Shown here: positions 12,401-25,681 of the stretch, piece by piece
How positions within the stretch are numbered: position 1 is the stretch's first letter
How the letters are laid out: each line of letters opens with the position of its first letter
Assembly: GCA_949318235.1 (NCBI GenBank)
Contig: OX439131.1
Coordinates: 45,387,359 to 45,451,358 of the forward strand
Direction of reading: 5' to 3'
Source of the DNA: Ecdyonurus torrentis
Lineage: Eukaryota > Arthropoda > Insecta > Ephemeroptera > Heptageniidae
DNA: 64,000 nucleotides
Made by a program: the position numbers and the translations under genes
Notes under the pieces: model-generated
What the model saw: only the letters and a program-made list of their open reading frames with translations
Told to the model about the DNA's origin: nothing
Databases searched by the model: none

Positions 12401-15400
12401 TCAGAATGCTTTTTATACATGAATAATCATCACTAAATCTAAAACAATAAACATTATACGTAGTTATGAAAGTCACATAGTTTAGGCTTAAAAAGTTAAC
12501 TAAATCAATGAAATTTGTGATATCAACCCCCATAACCCAGTTAACCAGGCTGCAATGGAAAATGTGAGGTAAAATTCAAACTCCAATCATGTGCAAGCTT
12601 TCACATTTCCCTATCTCACTAGACACAGAGCACTTTGAAAGCTGGTCTGTGATTGGCTTTCAATTTCACCCTGGTAAGATTTTTTTAGATATGTTCTGCA
12701 ATAATTATTTACACTTCATTTTTCCATACCTGATCTAAGTTAGAGAGCGAGTTAGGGTCTTGACTGAGGGCTTGGTATTGGCCTCTCAGTCGATCTCCCG
12801 CAGCAACACGCCTGAACTTGCGCAAGTCCACCACGTACAGCGCGCTGATGTGGTACTTGCGACCTTGAAGATGATTCCGCCAGTATCCTTGCTTCCAGAA
12901 GCGGAAGCCGTCCATCTCAGTCCTGCTCTCACAGAAGGGGGTGTAACCATAGGGAGCACCACCCAGGTCAAGGTCTCTAAGCTCTTTCAGGTCAGCGCGA
13001 ACCACCTACAAAACAAGACATTTTATTTATTAGTGCATGTTTAACAATGCAATTTCATTATAATGTCATGATATTTTAAGCTTTCATAGCTTTTACAAAT
13101 GCATATTAATTAATAGTAATTTTGCTTATTTTGAAGGCAGGAAACCAAAACATTGATTTTTTTTTTTTTTTTTTTTTTTTTTACCACTGATTTGCTGGCA
13201 TGCTTGTCATAAGAAACACAATGAGAATGACAACAAGTTTACTAATATTGTTATTACTAATTTATGCGGTGCATGGTTTCCACCATGTAATCTGTCAGAT
13301 TAAAGAATATCACAAGTGTAATGATAAATGTGTATGTTTGTTATGTGGTGGCCTATGTACTAGGTACCACTTACTTCATTGTCCATCTCAGACCCTATCA
13401 TTAAGTCATTATGCAAAACTGTAGACTTGTAGAGTGCAATGTATCTATGTATGTATATGTACACCTTGGTGTTTAATAAATTAATATTATTACTAATTTT
13501 GTTATTCCGATACATTTGAATAGAGGGTAAAATGCAGAACCATACAACTTTTTTTTATATATAACTTGTGACCACTGATTAAAGTACTTTTAATTAATTT
13601 TTCAAAAATGTCCAAAGTGACAGTTTATAAATAATACAGCTGGGGGAAAAAAAACTTAAAATTTGGCTGTTACGCTGTACTTTGTACAACAACAGAATTA
13701 AAATTAAACAAAATTTATTATTACAGTATTATTATTATTTAGCTATTAACTGGTGGCTTTTTAGAGCATTTTCAAAGATTAAGTTGGAATTCTTCTAGTA
13801 TGTAGTCAGAAAACACTAAAACTTGTTGTACTGGCTGAAAAATTTACATAATTTTTAAATATTTTATCAGAATGAACTAAATAACTTGCAGTCATTCTCT
13901 AATGCAAATTGTCACTTTGTCACTTTGAGGAATGATCAATTACTAATAAATCACCAGCCAACATAATTGAAATTATTTCCAATTTCATATTAGGCTCTAT
14001 GGTTTGAAATCTCTTATTGTTTCTATTGCTATAATGAAGCACTGATATATTTGCTCACTTGATCAGCATCTACGAAGATGATTTTCTTGACGTCCAGAGG
14101 GAAGAGCACGTCAAGGAAGAGGATCTTGTAGCCCCAGATGATACGTTGTTTCTCAGTCTGCTGGTGCAGCCATCTCGGCCACTTGTACTCCACGAGAGCG
14201 TACTCAAAGCCGTACTCTTTCGCCAAGTGAGGCAGGAAATCCTAAACAAACAATATCCATTATATTTGTGTCTCAGCAAGCAATTTTGGATTAAAAACAA
14301 AACAATTTATTTTTTTCTTTAACAGTTTTTGTACCAATTTTGATTGAGCTCTAAAATATGATGACAACTAATATTTTGAACAATTACAATATACAAATCA
14401 ATTAAACCGTTTTGATCTAGTGATACCATATGGTACTAGTAAAAGCACTTTTTTTTATAGGTACAGCTCTGGCCAAAAGTTCCCGAACGATTTGCATAGG
14501 CAACCCACAACAACACTATGTTATCTTTATGAGAAAACGCAGCGGCCGCCGCTGCCCCGTTCGGGAACTTTTGGCCAGAGCTGTACATATTGTAGCATAG
14601 CATGGTCCAATTTCAATAAGAAATAATAGGCCATATCAAATAACAGTTTTTTTTTTTTTTTTTTTTTTTGAAGCTCAAAATATAATGTTAATATGTAACA
14701 TAGCCTATATCTACAGTTAATAGTAAACAAATAATAATGTAAACATGTACTACACTTTCAGGTTGGTTTACTGTTAAGTAAATCATTTTCAACCAAAATC
14801 AATGTAAGCCCTATGTTAATTAGTACAAGCAACTACGATTAATTTAAGGGGAAAAAAAACATCATGGTTAAGATCAATAATAAAGAAAAGGATAGAATTA
14901 GGTACCAGCAAAGGCCTTACCACTGAGGTCTCGCGTGGCACAGTGTTTTGTTATAAAAAAAAAAAAAAATTATGAAATGAGATTTTTTAATGACAAAACA
15001 ATGTGCCACATAAGACTTCAAGCTCTCCATAGAACTTCTACTGGTAGTTCTTCTTGCTGGTAATTCTATCCTTTTCTTTATTATTGATCCTACTACGATG
15101 TCTTTAAATACAATTTTATATTTTACTCCATCCTTGCTTGATTTAAATAATCCAATTTTAAATTCTGATGTTTAAATTATGTTTGATCCACTACCTTGAA
15201 GGTTGGCGATAGATAATTCTTGAGGAACCAGAACTTGACGGGTGACTTGGTGTGTTTGAGGACACTCAGCATCATGATACGTATGAAACGCTCGTACAAA
15301 TGTCCCGAGGCCAGTGAGAAGATGTTCAGTCTCTCTTCCTCTCTCGCTTCCTCCCCTGCACCACCACTACCACCCTGGATGAACGTACTGTATACAGAAA

Positions 15401-15665
15401 TCAGGAGTCATTCTCTTTCTCTACACACTACCATATACAAACATAGGGTATATTATATACACACTACCATCTAATCTGGCATTACAACTGACCTAGAAAT
15501 TCATTAATAATTTAACAATGGACATTTTGTACAAGCATAAAATTAACACCAACATGGTTTCACTATATTGTCCTTTGTCCATTTGACCTGGGGAAAAAAA
15601 TGTTAAATCAATATTAAATTTTTTTTCATTTTTTTTTTCCTTCTTCCTCCATTGTAAGTCATTTG

Positions 15666-15714
<49 letters not shown>

Positions 15715-16743
15715 AGCTATTTCAAGGTCATTTTTTAAGGTAGAGGACATTATAGCAGACCACAGATGATAAATACTTCTACTTATTTCAATAGACACGA
15801 TAGTTGTAGTTCTAATTAATCTAGAAATAAATAAGCTTGTAATCATTTTAAAAGATATGAAACTAAATACATAGGTACAAGTAATTAAAGTAAAATATTG
15901 TGAAGTATTTACTGCGTCCGATCTAATAATAATAATAGAGGGTATAAAAATAAAGGAGCATTCACACAATGGTTTTAGTTGATCCTGGTATCTATTTTAT
16001 TTTATCTACACAGAAAGAAGAGACTGATCAAATTGTTTACGCTACTTTGAACTGTGACTACAGTTTGGTAACCTTCTACTTAAAGGTGTAGAACACGCTG
16101 AACAAAAAAACTTGTCTAACGACAGGTAATATCCTAGCATACCTGAAAATCTACATTGATTTCAGTATGTTAGGATATTAGACGTATATATAGGGTATAT
16201 ATATATATATTTTTTTAAGGTGTTCTATGCTTTTAAGACTTTAGTATAAGTTGTCTCAACTATGCTGTACAGCAAAATTATTTTGCACCACTGAAGAAAT
16301 AAAGCTATGTTGCAAAGTTTCTCTGTTGGACAACATAGTACCACATCAAACAACAAAAAAAATTATGTTGTACAGCATAATTTGTCTTTTTTCTTTGTAC
16401 GTATTTTATTCTGCAATTTATTTGTAACTCAAAGATCAATAAAATTAAAAAATCTTAAAAGGGGGGAAAAAAAAGTATTAATTTGTATATTTGGTATGTT
16501 AAAATAGTATTATTAAGAAGTTAATTAATTGAGTTGAATATATATACAAGAGAAGAGGTTAGTAAGAACACAATAGTGCAAAGATGTAAGCTTGAGTTAG
16601 CAAGCAGCAGATACAGCTTAGCAAGGTAGTCCCAGTCAAGTGAAAGGTGTCGTCACCTTTGCCACCACCTCGCCACGGCAGCTAGAGGGTCGAGCCAGAA
16701 GGACGCAGGCTGCTTGCTGAACACCTGTCTCTCCACGTCACTC
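9401..16743 (-). CDS. UGGT: UGGT exons 21-27: GT24 glucosyltransferase domain and ER retrieval tail
   Basis: Exon 22 opens the catalytic domain with [20 protein letters not shown]. Exon 23 has [28 protein letters not shown] and the metal/UDP-binding DADQ. Exon 24 has [37 protein letters not shown] and [13 protein letters not shown]. Exon 25 has [10 protein letters not shown] and [14 protein letters not shown]. Exon 26 ends at a GTCAGT donor with an in-frame stop just behind it, so an unspliced product would end TSGQ. The small exon 9432-9401, after a TTTGTTTCAG acceptor, keeps frame and gives [14 protein letters not shown]. HIEL is a KDEL-like ER retrieval signal, which strongly supports this exon although it lies 2.1 kb away across two transposon remnants. 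Confidence 0.93.
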
Positions 16744-18766
16744 CTGAACATCACGACGTTACAAAATGATCCGCTTAGTTTTAATCACTGGTTTTACAAC
16801 AGTGAACTTTAAAATATTTAAATAATGTACTCCATTTTTTTTATCTCATTACACAATCGTCACTATGTTGTGATTTTATAACTTTTTAGCTTCAAAAGTA
16901 ACTAAACTGAGAAGCATGTGACCGTTGAAATGTGAGCATGGACAAAGGATGAGTTATTATGAGAGGATTACAAGTACGATCTGAAGTGTTTTAAAGCCCC
17001 TCTGTACACTTAAGAGCATGCCTTTTTATACCATTGAAAACATATTGGGACCTTTGAAACTGGTGTTAATTTTCACGGGGACCCAAACGTAAACACACAA
17101 GAGAGCACAAAAAGTCTGTAAAGCAGGCAATATGCGGCCACTCTGACGTCAGAGTGGCCGCAATGCATAAGAAATTGTTGTGCAGGTTGCATTAGTTGAC
17201 ATTTGTCATTTGTCTTTTTGACGTTGCAATTGAATTTTGGCTCAAAATAAACATCTTTTTACAAATCCCATTTTGTGTTGAATAAATTAAAAAGGTATAT
17301 TTCTAGGCCTAGAGAGGGGCTTTAAAAAGAAGAATGTAATTAATATGAAAATGAAGATGCATGAAATACTAGTATGGGTGAAGCAAAGTATGTATGGCAG
17401 AATAGAAAGTTGTAAAGATCAACCACTTGTTAATGTTGGATTATCCTCAAAGTGATGAATGCAAGTAACTTAAAGGGTTCCTGGCGTCTAAAAATTAAAT
17501 AAAAAACATAAAAAATCATGAGATGGGACCATTATTTATACATATATTATATCCTTCAACACTTCTGTAGCCTCAAAAACTGGGGTTGAGAAACTATACG
17601 AACTTTAGGAATTCATGATGCCATCAATGCTAGGTCTACAATAGAAATTGTAGCACGCGTTGTCTACTTTACAAGTTTTCTCCCTGGTTTGTCAAAGGGT
17701 TAAAGCACGATTAACCCATGATTATCTTATGATTTATCATTGAAAGGAACTTTGTTATAGAGGCCAGGGGCTCTTTAAAGGCATAGAAAACATGATACAA
17801 AATGTTATTTTTAATCATTAAACACAAAATGGGATTTACAAAACTGATGATTTTTACTAGAATGTAAATGTGACACCACAAGAGAGTGTGAAAAAACTGT
17901 AAAGTATGCAATTTGCGTGAATATTTCTGTTTATGACGTCAGAAACAGGCAAAAACTAGCATGAAAATGTTTTGCGGGTTGCATAAATTGAAATTTTCTG
18001 ATCATTGTTACGGCGTTACAGTAGGGTTTGGAGACCAATTAATATTATTTACGTAAGTCCCATCAAGTGTTTTGTGATTTAAATGTTTATATTTTCATGT
18101 TGTCTATGCCTTTAAGTAAATAACAATTAAAAGATGAAACAGATAAGTCTATCTTATCTCTGTTAACTTTTTTTTTATACTTATTACAAAGGAAATAAAT
18201 AAATAGAAAACCAATCCTTAACTCAACATCGGCCTCACTATTAATAAAAAAAAAAGTGTTGTCTTCCTTTTTTACTCTTATTTAAAATGCATACCAACAG
18301 TTTAAAAAAAATCACTTTCAGAAGTAAAAAAAAATAATGAGCACAAATTTATCTAATATTTCTGTGAAGTAATATAAGTACTGGTTAGATGTAGACATAT
18401 AAAATGATTTGTTGCTTGTGCTGAAATGGTCAGTAAATGAGCGCAGCCTCCACCTCGTAACTAGATGAAGTAGCAGTTAATTGTTAATATTAAAGTACGT
18501 ATGAGGGGTTACATACCTTGTGATGGAGTTCCACAAAGTAGGGGGCTCTTCCTCGGCCAGTAAGTCTGCACCAATTTTATCTGGTTTCTTAGCTACGCGC
18601 AGCTTGAGCACGTGACTGCGCAGAGATGAGATCAATACGTGGTGGTCCTCGGAGCGAGCGGGGGAGTCAGAGCCGTCAACACTGAAACATCAATAATAGA
18701 AAGTCTTAAGCAAAATCAATAACAAAATAGACTAGGCTCAAAGATCACACAAATAATTTGGACCGG

Positions 18767-18810
<44 letters not shown>

Positions 18811-20670
18811 ACACGTTATGTACAGTACAACATGAAATGTATAATGTATTGATTAATTTACAAAGTGAGAACCATGTATATTACATTTGCTCAATACCAA
18901 AGAATTGTAAATACAATTATTTAATTTGATGGACCGCCAGTTGCCTAAAGTAGAGAGATGGTGACGGAACCTACCTGACGATGTCAAATATCTCAACAGA
19001 ACGTCCTTGTCGTAGACGTAGCAGCCACGCACCAGGGTTGGCCTTGAGTTGGAAGTAACCCAGGTTGGCCATCACGATAGTGTCTACCACCACGGGCTCG
19101 TGCTTAGTGCCTAGCGTAACCTGCAGACCTCGAGGGGGCGTGCCACTTGACGTCTCCGAGCAGTGACCTTCGAGTAGCAATGATGATAGCTCAAACTCGC
19201 TGCAAGAAAGATGAATACGTACATAATACATAAATCAATATACAATTAAATAAAATATGAAACTAGATCAAATGTAAGCTAACTAACAAATTTAATCACA
19301 TTCTGAGAGAAAGGCAATACAACTTTTAAAAAAAAAAAAGTGCTGTAATTAGGCTAAAAGTTTTTTTATTTTTAAAAATTTTTTTTTAGCAACATGATAT
19401 TTGAATCATCTTTAAATAATTGAAAATTTTGGTTTCCAAAAAGCTCAGTGACAATTTCAATAAATCTTCTACCCCCTCACCTGATGGTGATGGACCCTGA
19501 AATTTTCATCATTCATAGTTATCATTGATTTAAAAAAAAAATTAATAAAGTGTACAGTAGGTGATATTTTGATTTTGAGGGATATTAGCATTAAAATTCA
19601 ATCCTTAAAACGATGGAATATTATAAACTAATATGCAAATAAATAACGCTAGACAATGTTGTAGTGTTACCTGTGCACTGAGCTCATGACGTCCTCCAAT
19701 CTGATGTTGTCTAAGTCGTAAGGACTGCGCACTGCCTCCACCAGCCAGTTCTCTGGAGGGTGCATGTTCTGAGTGAGCAGCACTGACTGAGGCATGTTGA
19801 GGAATCTTGCTATTGGTCCACTCACCACTCTACCGTCAGCGGTGAACTGAGGCTCAGCCTCCAGTACATAGCGGTAGAAACTGAAACATTGAACCAAGTT
19901 AGTGCCTTCACCTGCCTTTGTAATCTTATAAAATATGATTAAAAAAGTCAAAGGAAAAAACAAACATAAGATGGCTTAAAAAAAAAAAATGCAATTTAAA
20001 CTGCTATTAAGGCAACATAACATTCATTACACAAAAAACAAAAAAAAAAAAAAAAATGGAAAGAAAATTTAAAAAAAGTTGCATCATTTATATTTTCAAT
20101 ATAATGGTGTTTGGAACCACTTTTTTTTTTTTTTTTTTTTTTTGAGCTCCACAAGAAAATGGCAATCACTGATTGCTTTTTAAATGAAATTTAAATGACA
20201 AAGCGCTTTTTTTTTTTTCTTTTTTTCCTGCGCCGGAGAACAGGGTTTACATTTATCCTTATTGCATCACAATGTTTCATGCAGTTAGTAATTGTATCTT
20301 AAAATGAACAATTTCAATTTGAAAAAATTCAAATCAGAAAAACCATAATGTTGTCACCCGCTTCGCGGCATACGGGTCTCATCACACAATTTGTAACACT
20401 AAAAATACCATAACTGTACTAATAATTGTATTTGTTCCTTATGTGGTTTGACGTGTGATCAGTATCATTTCCTCTCATCTACTTAGAGGCAGTTAAGTTT
20501 GGGCTATTATGTCAAGGGCAATGATTAGCATGTATAATAGTGTGGTTTAGGCTACTATTACTTATATGTTTATCAGCCTATCTGTATCTTTACATTACAA
20601 AAAATTGAATCTATAGATTTATGTTGTACAGTACACACATTGTTCAATAAATAAGTAGGTACAGTACAAA

Positions 20671-20718
<48 letters not shown>

Positions 20719-23700
20719 ACAGTAAATAAATAAGTAAAAAATAAAAAAATTTAAGATTAGTTAGTATTATTTTTTCTAGCCCAAGTAAAAAAAAGGGGGG
20801 GGGCAACAAATAAAAAAAATTAGTGAATTAACTCTAAATAAACCAGATTGAGGCTTATGTACCTCTTGAGAGGCATGTCGCTGTGTTTCTCCGCAGCATT
20901 GAGGAACAACTTGATGCGACAGTTGAGTGCCTCGTGTAATACTGATAAGATTGGTCCCACTTTCTGTGCACCTCGTGACACTGGGTCCACTATCACAGAT
21001 ACTTCAAATGTTGGTAGCTCTTTCATTCTCGGCTCCAGCTTCACCACACTGTAATCACGTACACATTTATCAATATACAATGTTCATATACTATGACAAC
21101 ACATCTAGCAGCTATACAATTAAAACCAATGCAGGTGCACATCAGGTGAATTTGACTGATTTTTAAAAATTAATAACTCCCTACAAGATACAAAAACGTC
21201 AGTAAAGCTTGATTTTTGTACCGTCTTTTAATTTTTGTTGCACATTTTTAAGAGCTTTAGTTAAAGAGTACATAAATAATTTTTGAAAATTTGGCCAAAG
21301 TGACCTCACTTCACTTGCAACATAGTAAATGCTGTGGACATAAATTAACCTTAAGATTGAGTGTCATTATCTACGTAAGTGTTTTCTCAACTTACCTGAA
21401 CTGATCGCTGACAAATGGCACTTCAAATCTACTGCGAGTCTGGGGTCGAGATACAAGTAGTGCAACCAATCTCAGTAGCAGATCACTTGACTTGCGGCCA
21501 CGTTCAACTACAAGTTATAAACAATGTAATGTAAATTGAGCTCGGTGTCATGTTAGTTTATATTATAGGTTTAAATATATCTATCAAAAAAAAACATTGT
21601 GGTTATTGGTGGTATTTTTCCCTATCTCACTAGACACCACAGAGGTCTGTGGTTGTATTTCAATGTCACCTGGGTTGACTGTATAGGCCTAATTTTAATT
21701 CCTACTAACCAGGTTCTGAATCATCAGCAGCCTCATCTGCTTTCTTGAGTGCTTGTTGCAGTCTGTCCGTGTGTGCCGCCATCGAGAACTTGTCCAGCAA
21801 CGCGAAGTCATCAGAATTGAGCAGTTCTCCGTCCTCTAGAGGACCTAAGATACGACCATTAGCCACCACGCCACGCCCCCCAGCTGGTAATGACAGTACT
21901 TTGTTACAGTAGAACGTGTGTGTCTTGAGAGTGCCGAGTATTGCAGATGAGGAGCTGAGAGAGGAGATCTGTGCCACGTCGCTCTCCTGGGGACAAAAGT
22001 CAATTACATAGTTTAAAAGTCATTCACTTTTAATGCTAATGGACCACTTGCAATGAACAAACTATTTAAAATAATTTTAAACGTTCTAGATGCATATGAT
22101 ATGGAAAAATCATTGTCATAAAAACGTTACAACAATTAAAAACATTCATTGCAAGTGGTCCATTAGCGGGGGGGGGGGGGGGGGGGGGTACTATTAATTA
22201 GCAATCTTAGGATAGTACACTTAACTTGGTGGTAAATCTAACATTAAAGACAATGCCGCTGCCTAAGGAATTCATTCATGATTTTCAGGTATTTGGCAAC
22301 GCTGCTTTTACCTGACAATTTATTTTTACCCTTTAGAAAGCCGCAAAGCGGCATCGTCTTTGATGTTAGATTTACCACCAAGCTAAGTGTACTTAAAATA
22401 ACTGGTGTGCTAAATCCACTCCATCTAATGAAATGCAAGCCAACTACCCTATGCTTATTATAATTATTATGAGCAGCTACCCTTCTTAAAAGCTATGCAT
22501 ATTTAATATTGATCTGAATTAAAATTATTTTCTCTCTCACAGAGTCAGCTTACTGCTCACTATTTCAAATTCCCCTCTGTGTTTTTATCCCTTAAATATT
22601 TTTTTAATCTTTCACAACTCCAATGTTCCACTTACGTCTAAATCCTTGACCAAAGAACCGACGTTGTCAGAAGTAATTTGGCTCGCCACCTTGTCCTGTA
22701 GTATTTGTAGCAGGAAGTTACGTGCCTTGGATGCACTGAGCACCTCTAGTGCAGCAACAGTGAGTCTAGTGATTGGCTGAGAGGTCTCGTCAGAGGAGCT
22801 GGGATTGGCTAGGAATGAAAGTCGTATTCCAGGGGTTGATTGCTGAAATTATATGGACAAATGTTGTTTAATACTTTGTGCACACTAATCAGGCCTTATA
22901 TTAAAATAATAATAAATGATTAAATATACAGGTATGATAATAATAAATAGTATTATTCTATATGAAAAAAAAAAAATCATTTCGGTTGATGACACCAAAA
23001 TAAAGGGATATAAATAGTATGAAAGAAATTAGAGCACCGTGTATTGAAAATTAATGAAAAGCAAGGTTCTCTAATTTTGATAGTTAACTATCAAAATGTG
23101 ACAACATAGTTACGATTTTTTTAAATCTATTTTGCATGCATTTTTTTAATTTTTTTTTTTTTTTTTTTTTTTTTACATTTAAAAGCAATAGAAATCACCT
23201 GCCACTACTGACGTGAGAGCAATGGTAAAATCATTAACAGCCTATAGTGCAAATTCAAAAGTGTTCATTCATTTCTTTCTCCTATAATCAGTATACAAAA
23301 CAATGTATATGCCTACAAAAATAGTATGTGCTTACAAAATACTATTTGAAGTATATTTTGATAAAAACGGAGCCCACTTGAAATAAATAATTAAAATAAT
23401 AAAAATTAACAAAAAAAAAAAAAAAAAAAAGCTCTTCAAAAATAGTTTTCCCCTTCTTAATTTTATTTATTTATTTTATATACCGGCACATATTTATGTA
23501 TATGTTATAAAAACAAGTACTGTATCTTCTATTTTCTAAATTAAGGTTACAAAATGATTTTTATTTTGAGTGATTATAATACCAGATTCTCTAGGGCTTC
23601 TCTCAACAAATGCCTGCCATCCTGTGTGTCAAGGTCAGCAGCAAGCCACAAGGTCAAAGGGTAGGTAGCAGGAGCATCTCTCAAAGTAAGATATCTAGAT

Positions 23701-25593
23701 CGATACACAAGTTGTGAGGTCTGCTCCCTTGCGCTCATAGAGTCAAAGTCACTTGGCCACCAATCTGCAGGGGGCGTCGCATCAGTAAGTCTAGGAGACT
23801 CTTCTCCCTCTACCACCTTGCCACTCATATCCAGGTACCGGCTCTTGGAGTCCAGGATACGGTCATTCAACCTGAACATTTACCACATAAATCTCATTCA
23901 AAGTAAGGAACATTGCAAGGACAAAACAGTAGCATTTGATCCGATTAAAAACACACCTAACCCTAAAAATAAGTATTTTTTTATTCTTCTCTGATGCAAT
24001 TGGTAAAAATATTGAGGTTTTATTGTGACAGCAATAGAAAACTAGCTCTCTGATTGGCTAGTGGGAACCCTCTAGCCAATCAGGTAGCTAATTTTCTATC
24101 GCCGACACAATAAAAACGCGATATTTATACCACTGTCTCTACTTTTATTTGACTTTTCTAGCCCACGGGATAAGCAAGCCCCACGAGGGTAACGAGATAT
24201 AGTACACACCCCTCTACTATGAGAGTAAAAATATGTGCCTCTTCCTCTAACTGCTAGCTTACCTGAGAAGTTGAATATACTTTTTAATGACATAGTAGGG
24301 GGAAAATACTACGTCACAATTCCCCCTGTTAGTCTCGTGGGGCTCACTTAACCCGTGGGCTAGAAAAGTCAAATGAATGACTAATTTCTATTGAAATATT
24401 TTGTATAAGAATAAAAATAATTATTTTTAAGGTTAATTGTGCCTTTAATCATAAAAAGTGTAATTTTTTCCCCATGCTGTATGGAGTCAAAGTGCATTCT
24501 CAGGATTTTTCATACTCTATACACACCTTGGCATGACATTGGGTTGAGACATGAGGTAATCCAGCACGTCGTCCTTGTCAGAAAGCTCGCCCTTGTAGAC
24601 AGCGCGCTGAATGGTTGGAGTCTGAGCCATGATCTCAGTTAACACAGCTTCCTCGAATGTGTCCGAAGTCAGTGAGTCAGATGGCAGAGGGATGCCATTT
24701 AACAGCACCTTTAACACCAAGTTAGCGTTCGTTAACCTCAAAAATCTACACTAAATGCAAACTACATTTCAAATTTATCTATTTCAACACAGATATTGCA
24801 ATATCCCCACACTAAAAGTACACATATCTAGCATTTGTCAACACATAAATATTAAGCAAAAGAAGTGCTTTTATTGACTTGCAAGAAATGTTTGGTGCAC
24901 ACTACTTGGATAACTAATAATTTTCATGAGTCAATTTTTGTACTTTTATAAGTGAAATAATAATTTGATCATAGCTTAAACTGATTTTTTCCCTTTCTTT
25001 TAAAATTATCAGGGGCGGCTCATGAAGTTTATGACTAGGCAAGCACTTGGTGATAGCTTATATATTCTGGGGGGGGGGGGGGGGATAGCCCGCCGCAGGC
25101 GCCGATTTTTTTTAGACCACGTGGTCCCTTTTAATCTTTGATTTTCGACAAAAAAAACTGCATATTATCTGAACCTTAAAGCAACAATCATTTTGATTTT
25201 TTATAATGAAAATTTTCAAAGAAATTGTGCTGTTAACATTTTTTTTTAATTATATATCTTATTTACTATAATGACTAATGAATAAACTATATATAAAAGA
25301 GTATTGTAAAAGTAGTGTATAAATTAGATTTTTCACAAAATCGTACGTAAATATTTTCATGAAGAGCATGTTATTTAATATTATTATTGCGCATTTATTT
25401 TTATTTTATTCTCTTCTGTACAAACATTTATTCATATAAATGTATGGCATTATTTTATAAAAAATAATAATTAAAACGTGACTTTTTTGTTACTATAATT
25501 AAATTATATTGGATCGAATTTAACTGCAAATTTGCAACTATACGGTACAATTGGGCTATTCAGTTTTTATTTCAAAAGAAAAGAAGAGAGAGA

Positions 25594-25681
<88 letters not shown>

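Noticed and set aside
14029..14322. Overlapping open frames on both strands
   Set aside because: Only the - strand frame with [12 protein letters not shown] and DADQ is the UGGT exon; the others are shadows.
15493..15969. 158-codon open frame on the - strand
   Set aside because: Contains a poly-Phe stretch from the 40-bp A run in UGGT intron 21; low complexity.
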